Source of the DNA: Pseudomonas cedrina subsp. cedrina
Lineage (GTDB): Bacteria; Pseudomonadota; Gammaproteobacteria; Pseudomonadales; Pseudomonadaceae
NCBI RefSeq assembly: GCF_001983175.1
Contig: NZ_MNPW01000007.1
Coordinates: 248,001-312,000 of the forward strand
Length of the DNA: 64,000 nucleotides
Direction of reading: 5' to 3'
The position numbers and the translations under genes were made by a program. The notes under the pieces were generated by a model. The model saw only the letters and a list, made by a program, of their open reading frames with translations, made no database searches and was not told where the DNA came from. Below are positions 34,880 through 43,999 of this stretch, piece after piece; within the stretch, counting starts at the first letter, position 1; each line of letters starts with the position of its first letter.

Positions 34880-37800
34880 ATGAGCCAAATCTTCTCCTCG
34901 CCGGCGCACGCGGTCGCTGCCCGGTTCGCCTCTCGCCCGCCCCTGGCCGACGTCGCCCGGCAACAGCTGACAGCCGCGTTCGCGCAAGCCTATCCAGACC
35001 TCTCCATTGACCTGACGCGGACCCAACTGGCGGTACCGGCCAGCGCTGGCGGCTGGGCACTGCAACCGTTAATGCCGCGCGTACTGGCCTTTCTCGCCGG
35101 CGATGCGGCGTTGGGAATGCAGGACAACGATGGGCGCCCGTGTTTTTTAACCGACCATCCACCCACCCGGCTGCAACAGGCCGACGGACAACCGCTCGAC
35201 ATGGCCGGGGTTGAAGACCTGATCAGGACCCTGCCCTGGACCTTACCGATCGCGCTGCAAGACGCCCTGGCCGAGTATTGGCGCCAGGCGCCGGATGGCG
35301 ATAGCTCGCGTTGGTGCTGGCTCAGTGAGCTGCTCGCGGACACCCTCACCTTCTGTGCTGCCCACCAGGCAGACCTGACGAGCACTGAGCGTGAGAGGCT
35401 CTATCAGTTTGTCAGTGAACCTGTCCGCGAGGATCGCATCGAACGCTTCGGTTCCGACGCCGTGCACCTGTATTTCCCCTACGTCGCCCTCACCGACGGC
35501 CATCGCACGCAACGCGTGCTGGGGCCAGACCTATTGATACTGTGCCCGGTCAATGGCCGTCCCCAGGCCTTACTGTGCCAGCCGGCGGGTACCTGCCAGC
35601 GCTTTGCCAGCGCCGACGCCGCCTTGCAAGCCTGGGCCGGGCGGATCACGCAAGACCGCACAGTAACGCAGATCACTCTGCACCGTTTCGAACCGGACGG
35701 TGATGTGTTCGAGACCCAGGCCGCCATCATGCTTGAACAGCACTTGCAACAGCTCCAGGCCTTGAAGCTCCCTGCCACCCTGGGGCTCGACACGTTGCAA
35801 GCGGTGTACCGGCAGATAACCGAGCCGGCCAGCGCATTTTCCGCCCACCCGGTCGCCAACTCTGGGCTGCTCGAGACGCTGCGGCCCCTGGCGCCGCGCT
35901 GGCTGCAACAGGCCGCGACAACCGACCAGGCGCGGTACCGTCACTACAGTTTGGCCCTGGCCTGCGCCAAAAAACGCAGTGAAGGGCTGACGTTCCTCAG
36001 CGACATCCTCGATATCCGCACATTCACCCGCGCCGCGCTGCTCAACTGGCTGCAGGCGCAAGACATCAACGCCGCCCCACCCGACCCTGACGACCTGCTG
36101 CTCACCTTTAATGTCGCAGCCGGTTACCCAGGCGGCGCGGGTTTTGTCGAGCCTGTGCACATGAGCCTGACCGACCTGGCGATCCGCAATCTGCAAGGCC
36201 GCCCCCGTGGGCAACTGACCCTCAAGCACCGTCACGATACCCCGCTGCCCCCCTGGCTCACGCCCGACGCCATCATCGGCAGCGGCGGGCTTATCCAAAG
36301 CGTTGACATCGGCAAGACCTACCCTGAACTGCTCAGATCAAAGTTGCTTGGCGATAATGAGGCGGTGCGCCAACGGGAAAGACGCTTCGCCGCGCATACC
36401 GTCGTGCAACTGCCCCTGCAAGCCCTGGAATTGCGCCTCAAGGGCGAGCAAGGGTTTACGGCCCGAGGCGCCGCCTGCGTCGCGGCGTTGGTCGCCAGCC
36501 ATGCCTCGCAGCGACACGTCGATGGCAATCCCATCGTGATCCGCCATTTGACCCTGGTGCGCAAACCCCAGGCCACTCCCGACATCGTCGCCAACATGTA
36601 CGTCATCGAAGCCGAGGACGGCCGGGTCGGGCCGCATATTCTCTACCGGCCGCTATACACCGACAGCCTGCGCGAATTTGCCGACCGTGCGCACTTGCTT
36701 GCCGCGATTGCCAGCGCGGGCGACCTGCAGGACAGCGTGTTGACCTGGCTGTCCGACGGCGCGCGGCCGATTTATGACAATGGCGGCTTTCAGCAACCGC
36801 ATTACGTACGATTCGGCGTCGGTGATGAGTTTGAACGGCCCGAAGTCCCACAGCCGGCGACCTTGGGCAGCGACGGCGCCAGCGACGAATTACTGCAATG
36901 CCTGGCCAACGGACAACTGATGGAGTACCTGTACGGCGCAAATGCACGGGCACTGGTCGATCAGGCCGACCGCGAGTCGGTGTCCAATGCCGAAAGCCGC
37001 TGGGCGGTGTTCCTTGAGGGCGCGAGCCTCTTGTTCAACACCCTGCTGCTGCCGCTGGCGCGCGGCCCGCTGATGGCGGCCGGCTGGTTGCTCAGCCTGA
37101 TGACCGCTGCCAACCGCGACATCCCCGGCCTTGCCAGCGATGACCCGACGGCGCGGGAACTGGCCTGGGCTGACCTGCTGCTGAACGTCGGCATGCTGAT
37201 GTTCGAACTCGCGCCCTCGACCCAATCCCTGTCAGACCCTGTACCCACCGACACTCAATGGCGGGCGCTGCGTTCGCCCTTGTCGCGCCGGCTCGCCGAT
37301 CAATGGCCCGAACCACCCGCGCCCGGCGTGCAACAGGGCGCAGTCCTGCTGGGAGGTGGCGGGCCCGGGCTGGCCAATACTGTGTTCGACTTCAGTTTCG
37401 CCAGCGCGCGCAACCGCCTCACCCCCGGCCAGCAGGCGCGCCTGGCGCAGTTCCAGGTTCCCAGGCCAAAGGACCTGTCCGGCGCCGTGCTCGACGGCCC
37501 ACGCCGTGGCCTCTTCCAGCACTATCGCGACTGGTACGCGCGGGTCGACGCGCATTGGTATAACGTGCGCCCGCAAGCAGACGGGGCGGCGTTGATCGTC
37601 CACCCCTTCGACAGCACACTTAGCGGTCCTTATTTACAAGCGGATGCCACCGGCAACTGGTCATTGGACTTGCGCCTGCGCCTACGCGGCGGCATGCCGC
37701 CCAAGCGGATCGCCGCTGAACGCGAACGCAAGGCCTTGCGCAAACGACAACTGGAGGAGCAGCAGGCCAACTTCCTCAGCACTCGGCAGGAAATGCGCCA

Positions 37801-39592
37801 AGGCCGCCTCGTCACGATCAAGAGCCTGCAGGAAGCACTTCAGGAAAAGGCCGACAATGCCCAGCAACTGATGAACCGCGCTGCCGACGACCCCAAATAC
37901 AGCGCCGCGGCCCGCGCCAACACGCGCAGGAACTTCGACGCTGTCCTGCAAGAACAGGTGGCGGCGTACGAAGGCCTGCTCAACAGTCGCCAGGAACGCC
38001 GCGAGTTGGGCATACCGATGCCCGACAGCGCGGTAGCGGTGTTCCTCGAAAATACCGTGAATAATGCACGCAAGTCGGTGGTGGTCGCCCACATGGATCG
38101 CCAGGCCCTGTATGCCGAACATCCGGACTTGAGCGCGTCCTACCAGCAGGCGCTGCCCGCGGTAATCGCCAACCCTGTGCGTTACAAGCAATTTCTCCAG
38201 GCGATGAGCGCAATCAATGAGCGCCAGGTGCAGGCATTGGAACTCAAGGATCGTTATCTGCTGGAACTGTTCAACCTCGGCCACCCCGGCCGGCAAGCCT
38301 ACGACCGTTTGATGCGCGAACGTCCGGATGAACTCGGCGCCCTCGCGCTCAAATACCTGCAGCTGCAAAGCTTGAAATACTTGAGCCGCAAAACCTGGGA
38401 CCCCGGCGTATTCATCAGTGACCTGGACCTGGCCCTCGACCCACTTGCCACGCACTTGCGTACCCACAGCGAGCTCAACCACCTTAACTTGGCGCCTGCC
38501 GACCGCCTGGCCGTGCTTGACAGCCTGTTCGAGCATTACGGCCAGGCGCTCGATGCTCTGCAAGGAATGGCGATGATCCATGCCGAATACCTGGAAATGC
38601 ACTATTTTCAACGCATCCAGGCGTTGGTGGAGTCACTGTATCAGGACGTGTTGCAGCAACTGGCCGCCGAGGTCAAGCCGCAAGCCGACACTATCAAGCG
38701 CCCACCGAAAAGAGCGCTGATAAGCAGCGGCAAGGTCACCAAGAAAGTCATCCGTACGCGCAAGCAGGGCATCCTGATCGGCGACCTCAAACCGGCGGGC
38801 AGCACCCTACCGATTGACGTGGTCGAGGTACGCTCCGAACAGGACAACCACCTGCTGGCGACCTATTCCCAACATGAAAGCGGCTGGGACGAAGTACGCG
38901 AAGTAAGGCGTCCCTCACAACCGTCGCTGCCTCCCCAAATCCGCCCTCTCAGTGCCGTCAAAGGCGAAGCACGCAAGCAGCTCAAGGCCCTGGAAGGCAT
39001 CATCAAGCGCGAAGAAGGTTACGCCAAGGTGTCTCGGTACCCCATTGAAATCCAGGAGAGCCTGGACCACGAAGCCAGGCGTTTTGACGCGCTGGCGGGC
39101 GAGTTTGAACGCGCCATTACTGTGCAAACCGAAGGTCAGCCCACCACGGACGATGACCAAACACTGATTAATCAGCTGCGTGCCGCGTTCACTCGATTAA
39201 CCGCGATGGGCAAAGCGCTGCGTCTGCAGCGAGCCCTGGAACTGCCCCCCACCGACGCGAATCTGGCGTTCCTGCTTGAGCAAGACAAAGTCCAACTTGC
39301 CAGGCTGGGCGAGCGCATCGCACTGCGTGGGGAACGACGTGATTTCATCCAGGAATACGCCGTGAACGACAAGCGCGGTTTTCCCCTGTGGTACGCCCAT
39401 TTCCACTACCCCAAGGCGGACACGCCCAAGCTCGAGTACGCCATGGCCCACCTGAAAACCAAGGAACAGCGCCGCGAGAGTTACTACTCGTTGCTGGCCA
39501 AGGCCCAGAGCGCACAAAGCGTGGTGGATGTGCATCGCGGCGAGATCAGCCGGGCGTTGGCCGAGCGCCGCTTCTTGCCGCTGGCGCCTTGA
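34880..39592 (+). CDS. Very large toxin-like protein, DUF6543/dermonecrotic-toxin-like
   Basis: 1570 residues from ATG 34880, with AAAAAGGAGC 5-6 bases upstream; the GTG at 34862 is less likely. The N-terminal half (PLADVARQQLTAAFAQAYPD, LLTFNVAAGYPGGAGFVEPV) recalls the DUF6543 domain of predicted dermonecrotic-type toxins in fluorescent pseudomonads; this is recognition from memory. A hydrophobic hairpin lies at about 707-745 (LFNTLLLPLARGPLMAAGWL), and charged coiled-coil segments follow (near 945 and 1050). No signal peptide, no Rhs repeats, no recognisable catalytic motif and no small immunity-like gene after it. Stand-alone gene ended by repeats. Confidence 0.75.
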   Translation: MSQIFSSPAHAVAARFASRPPLADVARQQLTAAFAQAYPDLSIDLTRTQLAVPASAGGWALQPLMPRVLAFLAGDAALGMQDNDGRPCFLTDHPPTRLQQADGQPLDMAGVEDLIRTLPWTLPIALQDALAEYWRQAPDGDSSRWCWLSELLADTLTFCAAHQADLTSTERERLYQFVSEPVREDRIERFGSDAVHLYFPYVALTDGHRTQRVLGPDLLILCPVNGRPQALLCQPAGTCQRFASADAALQAWAGRITQDRTVTQITLHRFEPDGDVFETQAAIMLEQHLQQLQALKLPATLGLDTLQAVYRQITEPASAFSAHPVANSGLLETLRPLAPRWLQQAATTDQARYRHYSLALACAKKRSEGLTFLSDILDIRTFTRAALLNWLQAQDINAAPPDPDDLLLTFNVAAGYPGGAGFVEPVHMSLTDLAIRNLQGRPRGQLTLKHRHDTPLPPWLTPDAIIGSGGLIQSVDIGKTYPELLRSKLLGDNEAVRQRERRFAAHTVVQLPLQALELRLKGEQGFTARGAACVAALVASHASQRHVDGNPIVIRHLTLVRKPQATPDIVANMYVIEAEDGRVGPHILYRPLYTDSLREFADRAHLLAAIASAGDLQDSVLTWLSDGARPIYDNGGFQQPHYVRFGVGDEFERPEVPQPATLGSDGASDELLQCLANGQLMEYLYGANARALVDQADRESVSNAESRWAVFLEGASLLFNTLLLPLARGPLMAAGWLLSLMTAANRDIPGLASDDPTARELAWADLLLNVGMLMFELAPSTQSLSDPVPTDTQWRALRSPLSRRLADQWPEPPAPGVQQGAVLLGGGGPGLANTVFDFSFASARNRLTPGQQARLAQFQVPRPKDLSGAVLDGPRRGLFQHYRDWYARVDAHWYNVRPQADGAALIVHPFDSTLSGPYLQADATGNWSLDLRLRLRGGMPPKRIAAERERKALRKRQLEEQQANFLSTRQEMRQGRLVTIKSLQEALQEKADNAQQLMNRAADDPKYSAAARANTRRNFDAVLQEQVAAYEGLLNSRQERRELGIPMPDSAVAVFLENTVNNARKSVVVAHMDRQALYAEHPDLSASYQQALPAVIANPVRYKQFLQAMSAINERQVQALELKDRYLLELFNLGHPGRQAYDRLMRERPDELGALALKYLQLQSLKYLSRKTWDPGVFISDLDLALDPLATHLRTHSELNHLNLAPADRLAVLDSLFEHYGQALDALQGMAMIHAEYLEMHYFQRIQALVESLYQDVLQQLAAEVKPQADTIKRPPKRALISSGKVTKKVIRTRKQGILIGDLKPAGSTLPIDVVEVRSEQDNHLLATYSQHESGWDEVREVRRPSQPSLPPQIRPLSAVKGEARKQLKALEGIIKREEGYAKVSRYPIEIQESLDHEARRFDALAGEFERAITVQTEGQPTTDDDQTLINQLRAAFTRLTAMGKALRLQRALELPPTDANLAFLLEQDKVQLARLGERIALRGERRDFIQEYAVNDKRGFPLWYAHFHYPKADTPKLEYAMAHLKTKEQRRESYYSLLAKAQSAQSVVDVHRGEISRALAERRFLPLAP

Positions 39593-39646
39593 ATACTGTG
39601 AGCGCTGGCTTGCCTGCGATAGCCATAGGTATCTACACAACTGCTT

Positions 39647-39667
39647 GCTGTTGCTGTTGCTGTTGCT
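39647..39667. repeat. Short tandem repeat (GCTGTT)3
   Basis: Three copies of GCTGTT plus GCT in a row. It lies outside any gene, shortly after the toxin-like gene. Confidence 0.8.
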
Positions 39668-39711
39668 CTGGCTTTTGATCTTGATCTCAGGCGCCCCGTC
39701 AAACACGCTGG

Positions 39712-39818
39712 CCGAACGCAGGCTTGAATCCGTGGGTAACCCGGCAGGACGCCGGGTTAGCCGCCCCGCGCCATGGATGGCGCGTGGCGGCGGCCCACGG
39801 ATTCAAGTCTGCGTTCGG
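39712..39818. repeat. Cloverleaf-like palindrome with two inner hairpins
   Basis: The outer arms 39712-39736 and 39794-39818 are 25 bases each and complementary except for one position. Between them are two further perfect hairpins: TAACCCGGC/GCCGGGTTA (39737-39759) and a CCGCC plus CGCGCCAT stem (39761-39790). The whole could fold as a three-way junction in DNA or RNA. Confidence 0.85.
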
Positions 39819-40149
39819 GCACACCGAGCCTAAGCGAGGTGCCGAGTGTTGGGGCAAGAGCGTTTTGCTTACTTTTGCGCTTTTCAAAAGTGAGCCGCCG
39901 TAAGGGCGGAACCAATAGCAGTCGTTACCGCAGAAATGGATATGTACTCGGTCAGATCCAAAAAAATAGTCGCCTGACAGACTGCCATCGCAGGCAAGCC
40001 AGCTCCCACATTTGAACCGGGATAGACATAAAAGATCGGTCGACCCTCACGCCGCCACGGGAGCAAGCTCCCTCGCTATAGGGTTTTGCGCGGCGTCAAA
40101 GTTGTGTAGATACCTATGCTGCGATGGCCGTAGGTATCTACGCATCTTG

Positions 40150-40280
40150 GTAGTGAGCGGGCTCGTCCCGCGCTGGGTGGCGAAGCCGCCCCAATAAAGA
40201 CACAGCCAAGTTCCAAGGACTGGGTCGCCTGTTGTGGGGCTGCTTCGCAGCCCGGCGCGGGACAAGCCCGCTCACTACAG
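40150..40280. repeat. Second-type inverted REP pair
   Basis: TAGTGAGCGGGCTCGTCCCG (from 40151) and its inverted counterpart ending at 40278 flank a spacer with its own GC-rich inverted segments. It differs from the common TGGCTTGCCTGCGATAGC unit and ends 57 bp before the importer permease gene. Confidence 0.8.
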
Positions 40281-40336
40281 GGAAATTTTCAAAGTTGTGT
40301 AAATAGCCACGCTGCGATAAGGGGTCGCCGTTCGAT

Positions 40337-41359
40337 TCAGCGCTTGAGCTTGCGCTTGTTGCGGTACTGGTCGATCACCACCGCCACCACAATGATCAGG
40401 CCCTTGATAATGTCCTGGATATACGCATCCACCCCGACAAAGGTGAACCCGCTGGCCATCACCCCCAGGATCAGCGCGCCGATCACGGTGCCGGTGATGC
40501 GCCCTACCCCACCCGCCAGGCTGGTACCGCCGATCACCGCGGCGGCAATCGCATCCAGCTCGTAGGACATGCCCATGCCGGCCTGGCCGGTGGCGGCGCG
40601 TGCCGAAGCCACCACGCCCGCCAGGCCTGCGAGCAAACCGGCGATGCTGTAGACGATGATCAGGTGGCGCTTGACGTTGATGCCCGAGGTGCGCGCCGCC
40701 TGCATGTTGCCGCCGATGGCGTAGGTGTACTTGCCGTACTTGGTGTAGCGCAGGGCGATATGGAAGATTACCGCCACCACCAGGAAGATGATCACCGGCA
40801 TCGCGCCATGGCCGATGGCCGTGTAGGAGTCCGAAAGCATGCTCACCGGCTGGCCTTCGGTGTAATAACGCGCCAAGCCGCGGGCCGACACCATCATGCC
40901 CAGGGTGGCAATGAACGGCGGGATGCCCGTGACGGCGATGATGCTGCCATTGATCGCCCCCGCCAGCAGTCCCACGCCAAGGCCCATCGCCACCGGGATC
41001 CACACCGGCAGGTCGGTCAGGCTCGGAAACACTGCCCGGGAAAAGTCAGAAGTTTGCGCCAGGCTGGCAGCGATCATCGCCGACAGCGCGAGTACCGAAC
41101 CCGAGGACAAGTCGATGCCGGTGGTGATGATGACCTGGGTCACACCAATCGCCAGCAGGCCAATGATCGACACTTGCAAGATCATCAGCACCAGGCGCTG
41201 GGAGTTCATCAGGAAGCTCTGGTCACGCACGATCCAGCCGAACAGCTCAAACACCAGGCCGATGCCGATCAGCACCAGGAAGATACTCAGCTCGGTGGGC
41301 AAGCGACGCCGTTGCTTGGCCGGGGCCGTGGCAGGCTTGTTGTCTGTTATTGCGTTCAT
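40337..41359 (-). CDS. ABC transporter permease, RbsC type (inositol importer)
   Basis: 340 residues from ATG 41359 (AAGGTG upstream; a TTG at 41365 is too close to it). Around nine hydrophobic helices with the family signatures GIDLSSGSVLALSAM and AVIGGTSLAGGVGRITGTVI. It is the membrane channel of a carbohydrate-type importer with the ATPase and binding protein upstream on the same strand. The inositol assignment comes from the adjacent iol genes and the IolR-type operator in front of the operon, not from the permease itself. Confidence 0.9.
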   Translation of the reverse strand: MNAITDNKPATAPAKQRRRLPTELSIFLVLIGIGLVFELFGWIVRDQSFLMNSQRLVLMILQVSIIGLLAIGVTQVIITTGIDLSSGSVLALSAMIAASLAQTSDFSRAVFPSLTDLPVWIPVAMGLGVGLLAGAINGSIIAVTGIPPFIATLGMMVSARGLARYYTEGQPVSMLSDSYTAIGHGAMPVIIFLVVAVIFHIALRYTKYGKYTYAIGGNMQAARTSGINVKRHLIIVYSIAGLLAGLAGVVASARAATGQAGMGMSYELDAIAAAVIGGTSLAGGVGRITGTVIGALILGVMASGFTFVGVDAYIQDIIKGLIIVVAVVIDQYRNKRKLKR

Positions 41360-41384
41360 AGCCAATCACCTTCTTATTCTGTAG

Positions 41385-42938
41385 TCAGTGGACTGCCGTC
41401 ATTCCGGAAGCCAACTGCATGACTTTTTCCTGGGTCGCTTCACTGCGGTCCAGGGTGCCCATCAGTTCGCCTTCGTGCATCACCATCACCCGGTCGCTCA
41501 TGCCCAGCACTTCGGGCAGCTCCGAGGAAATCATGATCACCGCCATGCCTTCGCTGGCAAGGAAGGCAATCAAGCGGTAGATCTCAGCCTTGGCGCCGAC
41601 GTCGATGCCGCGGGTCGGCTCATCCAGGATCAGCAGGCGTGGGTTGGTCATCAGCCAGCGCGCGAGCAAGGCCTTTTGCTGGTTCCCGCCGGACAAGGTG
41701 TCGATGCACTGCTCAAGAGACGGGGTTTTCACCCGCAATTTCTTGCACATGTCTTCGCATAGCGCGCGCAGGGCTTTTTGCTGGATAAAACCGTTGCCCG
41801 AATAGTGCGGCAGCACGGCCATCTCCATGTTTTCCAGCACCGACAGGCACGGAAACAGGCCACTGAGCTTGCGGTCCTCGGTCAGCAGCGCAAAGCCCTT
41901 CTCGATGGCCATGTGCGGGTCGGTGATGCGCACCGGTTCGCCGTCGAGGGTGATCTGCCCGCCGCTGCTTGGAGTGATGCCGAAAATGGTTTCCGCCACG
42001 TTGGTGCGGCCCGAGCCCATCAAGCCGGCGATGCCGAGGATTTCCCCGGCGTGCAGGTCGAACGACACGTCCTTGAACACACCGTCCAGGCGCAGGTCGC
42101 GCACCGACAGCAGCAAATCGCCGATCGGCGTTTCGCGCACCGGGAACAGCTGGCTCAGCTCACGCCCCACCATCATCGAAATCAGGCTGTCGCTGTTCAT
42201 GCTGTCGGCACGCTGCAGGCCGATGTACTGGCCGTCGCGGAACACCGCCACTTCATCGGCGATGGCAAACACTTCGTTCATTTTGTGGGTGATGTAGACG
42301 ATGCCTTTGCCCTGGGACTTGAGGTCGGCAATGATCGAAAACAGGTGCGCCACTTCTTTCTCGGTAATCGCCGACGTCGGTTCATCCATGATCAGGATGT
42401 CGGAATCGTAGGACACGGCCTTGGCAATCTCGACCATCTGCCGCTCGGCGATGCTCAGGTTGCCCACCTGTTCCTCGGGGTCCAGGTTGATGCGCAGGCG
42501 CGCCAGCAACTCGGCGGTGCAGCGGTGCATTTCGCGGTGGTTGACCATGTGCAAGCCGTTGAGCTGCTCGCGGCCGATCCAGATGTTCTCGGCGATGCTC
42601 ATGTGCGGCATCAGGTTGAGTTCCTGGTGAATCATCGCAATACCGGCCTTTTGGGCGTCCAGCGGCGTGTCAAACCGAATCGGCTTGCCGCGCAGGCGAA
42701 TCTGGCCGGCGTCGGGCTGGTAGATACCGGCGATGATTTTCATCAGGGTGGACTTGCCGGCACCGTTCTCGCCCATCAGCGCCAGGACCGAGCCTGGGCG
42801 TACGCGCAATTGCACGTCCGCCAAGGCAACGACGCCGGGAAAGCCTTTGCTGACGTTGACGATTTCCAACAGATAGGGTTCTTCCAGCTCAGGGGACAGC
42901 GTACCGGGAGGCTGGGAAGACGTCGCTTGAGCGAGCAT
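41385..42938 (-). CDS. ABC transporter ATPase with two domains, RbsA type (inositol importer)
   Basis: 517 residues. First domain: Walker A GENGAGKST, signature LSIAERQ and Walker B ILIMDEPTSA. Second domain: GLMGSGRTN in the degenerate Walker A position, signature LSGGNQQK, Walker B LLILDEPTRG. This asymmetry is normal for the sugar (CUT2) class. AAGGAG lies 9 bases before ATG 42938. Co-transcribed with the permease (25-bp gap) and the binding protein, from which a strong hairpin separates it. Confidence 0.92.
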   Translation of the reverse strand: MLAQATSSQPPGTLSPELEEPYLLEIVNVSKGFPGVVALADVQLRVRPGSVLALMGENGAGKSTLMKIIAGIYQPDAGQIRLRGKPIRFDTPLDAQKAGIAMIHQELNLMPHMSIAENIWIGREQLNGLHMVNHREMHRCTAELLARLRINLDPEEQVGNLSIAERQMVEIAKAVSYDSDILIMDEPTSAITEKEVAHLFSIIADLKSQGKGIVYITHKMNEVFAIADEVAVFRDGQYIGLQRADSMNSDSLISMMVGRELSQLFPVRETPIGDLLLSVRDLRLDGVFKDVSFDLHAGEILGIAGLMGSGRTNVAETIFGITPSSGGQITLDGEPVRITDPHMAIEKGFALLTEDRKLSGLFPCLSVLENMEMAVLPHYSGNGFIQQKALRALCEDMCKKLRVKTPSLEQCIDTLSGGNQQKALLARWLMTNPRLLILDEPTRGIDVGAKAEIYRLIAFLASEGMAVIMISSELPEVLGMSDRVMVMHEGELMGTLDRSEATQEKVMQLASGMTAVH

Positions 42939-42955
42939 AGGGAGGTTCTCCTTCT

Positions 42956-42979
42956 GCAGGGCGGCCGTGACCGCCCTGC
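42956..42979 (-). other. Intra-operon hairpin between binding protein and ATPase genes
   Basis: GCAGGGCGG pairs perfectly with CCGCCCTGC over a 6-base loop, in the 65-bp gap and just ahead of the ATPase ribosome binding site. Such hairpins after binding-protein genes often stabilise the upstream message or reduce read-through so that more receptor than ATPase is made. Confidence 0.6.
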
Positions 42980-43003
42980 CGGCTTATTGTTTTTGTGTCA
43001 GGG

Positions 43004-43939
43004 CTATTTGAAGTCTTTGACGTTGTCCGGGGTGATTAATTGGTACGGGATGATCACGTTCTGCTCGACCGGCTCGTTCTTCGCCATCTTGCGCGCCGCT
43101 TCCACCGAGCCGACCGCTTGCCCCTTGGCGTCCTGGAACGCCGAGGCGGCCATGTCGCCCCGGGTGATCGCATTCAAACCGTCCGGCGTGCCATCGACCC
43201 CCGCGATCAATACGCTGCCCGGCTTGGTACCCGCGGACTTGAGGGCCATGGATGCACCGATCGCCATTTCGTCGTTGTTGGCCAGCACGGCGTTGAACTC
43301 GCGGCCCTGGGTCAGCCAGTCGTTGACCAGGGTCATGCCGCGATCACGCAACCAGGTGCCGGTCTGTTCCTGCTCGATCTTAATGTCGGGGTATTTAGCC
43401 AGAATCTCTTTCACGCCTTTGGTCCGATTGGTGGTGGCATTGTTGGCCAGATCACCCAGCAAAATCACGATTTTGCCCTTGCCGCCCATCTTTTCGGCGA
43501 TGTACTGCATTTGCATCCTGCCCGCTTCGAGGTCATCGGAAGTCACCGCTACCACGCCCTTGGGCAAGTCTTTCTGGTCGGGACGACGGTTGACGAACAC
43601 CAGCGGGATGCCGGCCTTGCTGGCGGCATTGATGATGTTCTTGGTCGACGCGGTATCCACCGGGTTGACGATGATCGCGTCGACCTTCTGGCTGATAAAG
43701 TTCTCGACCTGGCTCAGTTGCTTGACCACGTCGGCACGCGCGTCTTCGAACTGCAATTGCACACCGTCACCCTTGGGATAGGACTTGGCTTGCTTGTCCA
43801 TGTCTTCACGCAGGTAGGTCAGGAAGGTGTCATCGAAGGCGGACATGCTCACGCCCACTTTAAGGTCGGCGGCGCAGGCGACACCGCTGCCCAGCATCAA
43901 CGACAGGGCCAGCGCGGTAAAACGGATCGGGGTCTTCAT
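43004..43939 (-). CDS. Periplasmic sugar-binding protein (probable inositol receptor)
   Basis: 311 residues from ATG 43939. Signal peptide MKTPIRFTALALSLMLGSGV ends at ACAA. Mature protein is of the RbsB/peripla_BP_4 type: LKVGVSMSAFDDTFLTYLRE, then QKVDAIIVNPVDTASTKNII and VLANNDEMAIGASMALKSAG. Ligand assignment to myo-inositol follows from the gene neighbourhood and shared predicted operator. First large gene of the importer operon; a 59-residue reading frame lies just before it. Confidence 0.9.
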   Translation of the reverse strand: MKTPIRFTALALSLMLGSGVACAADLKVGVSMSAFDDTFLTYLREDMDKQAKSYPKGDGVQLQFEDARADVVKQLSQVENFISQKVDAIIVNPVDTASTKNIINAASKAGIPLVFVNRRPDQKDLPKGVVAVTSDDLEAGRMQMQYIAEKMGGKGKIVILLGDLANNATTNRTKGVKEILAKYPDIKIEQEQTGTWLRDRGMTLVNDWLTQGREFNAVLANNDEMAIGASMALKSAGTKPGSVLIAGVDGTPDGLNAITRGDMAASAFQDAKGQAVGSVEAARKMAKNEPVEQNVIIPYQLITPDNVKDFK

Positions 43940-43999
43940 GAACGGTCTGTCTCCACTTTCTTGTTGGTTTTTTGGACGTAGCGTTTATCAGATATGAGC

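Larger units (their letters stand above)
39597..40010. repeat. Composite intergenic block bounded by two inverted REP units
   Basis: A degenerate REP unit (39597-39623) and an inverted one (39984-40010) enclose 360 bp. Inside are a triplet-like run, a cloverleaf palindrome (39712-39818), a hairpin ACTTTTG/CAAAAGT (39871-39891), and a stretch GAGCGTTTTGCTTACTTTTG that I remember as recurring in intergenic regions of many pseudomonads. No gene is supported. Spacing is far larger than in the compact REP doublets elsewhere in the window. Confidence 0.7.

Noticed and set aside
39598..40330. Open frames in the repeat-rich gap
   Set aside because: They translate palindromes and repeats, lack ribosome sites and differ from genomic codon use.
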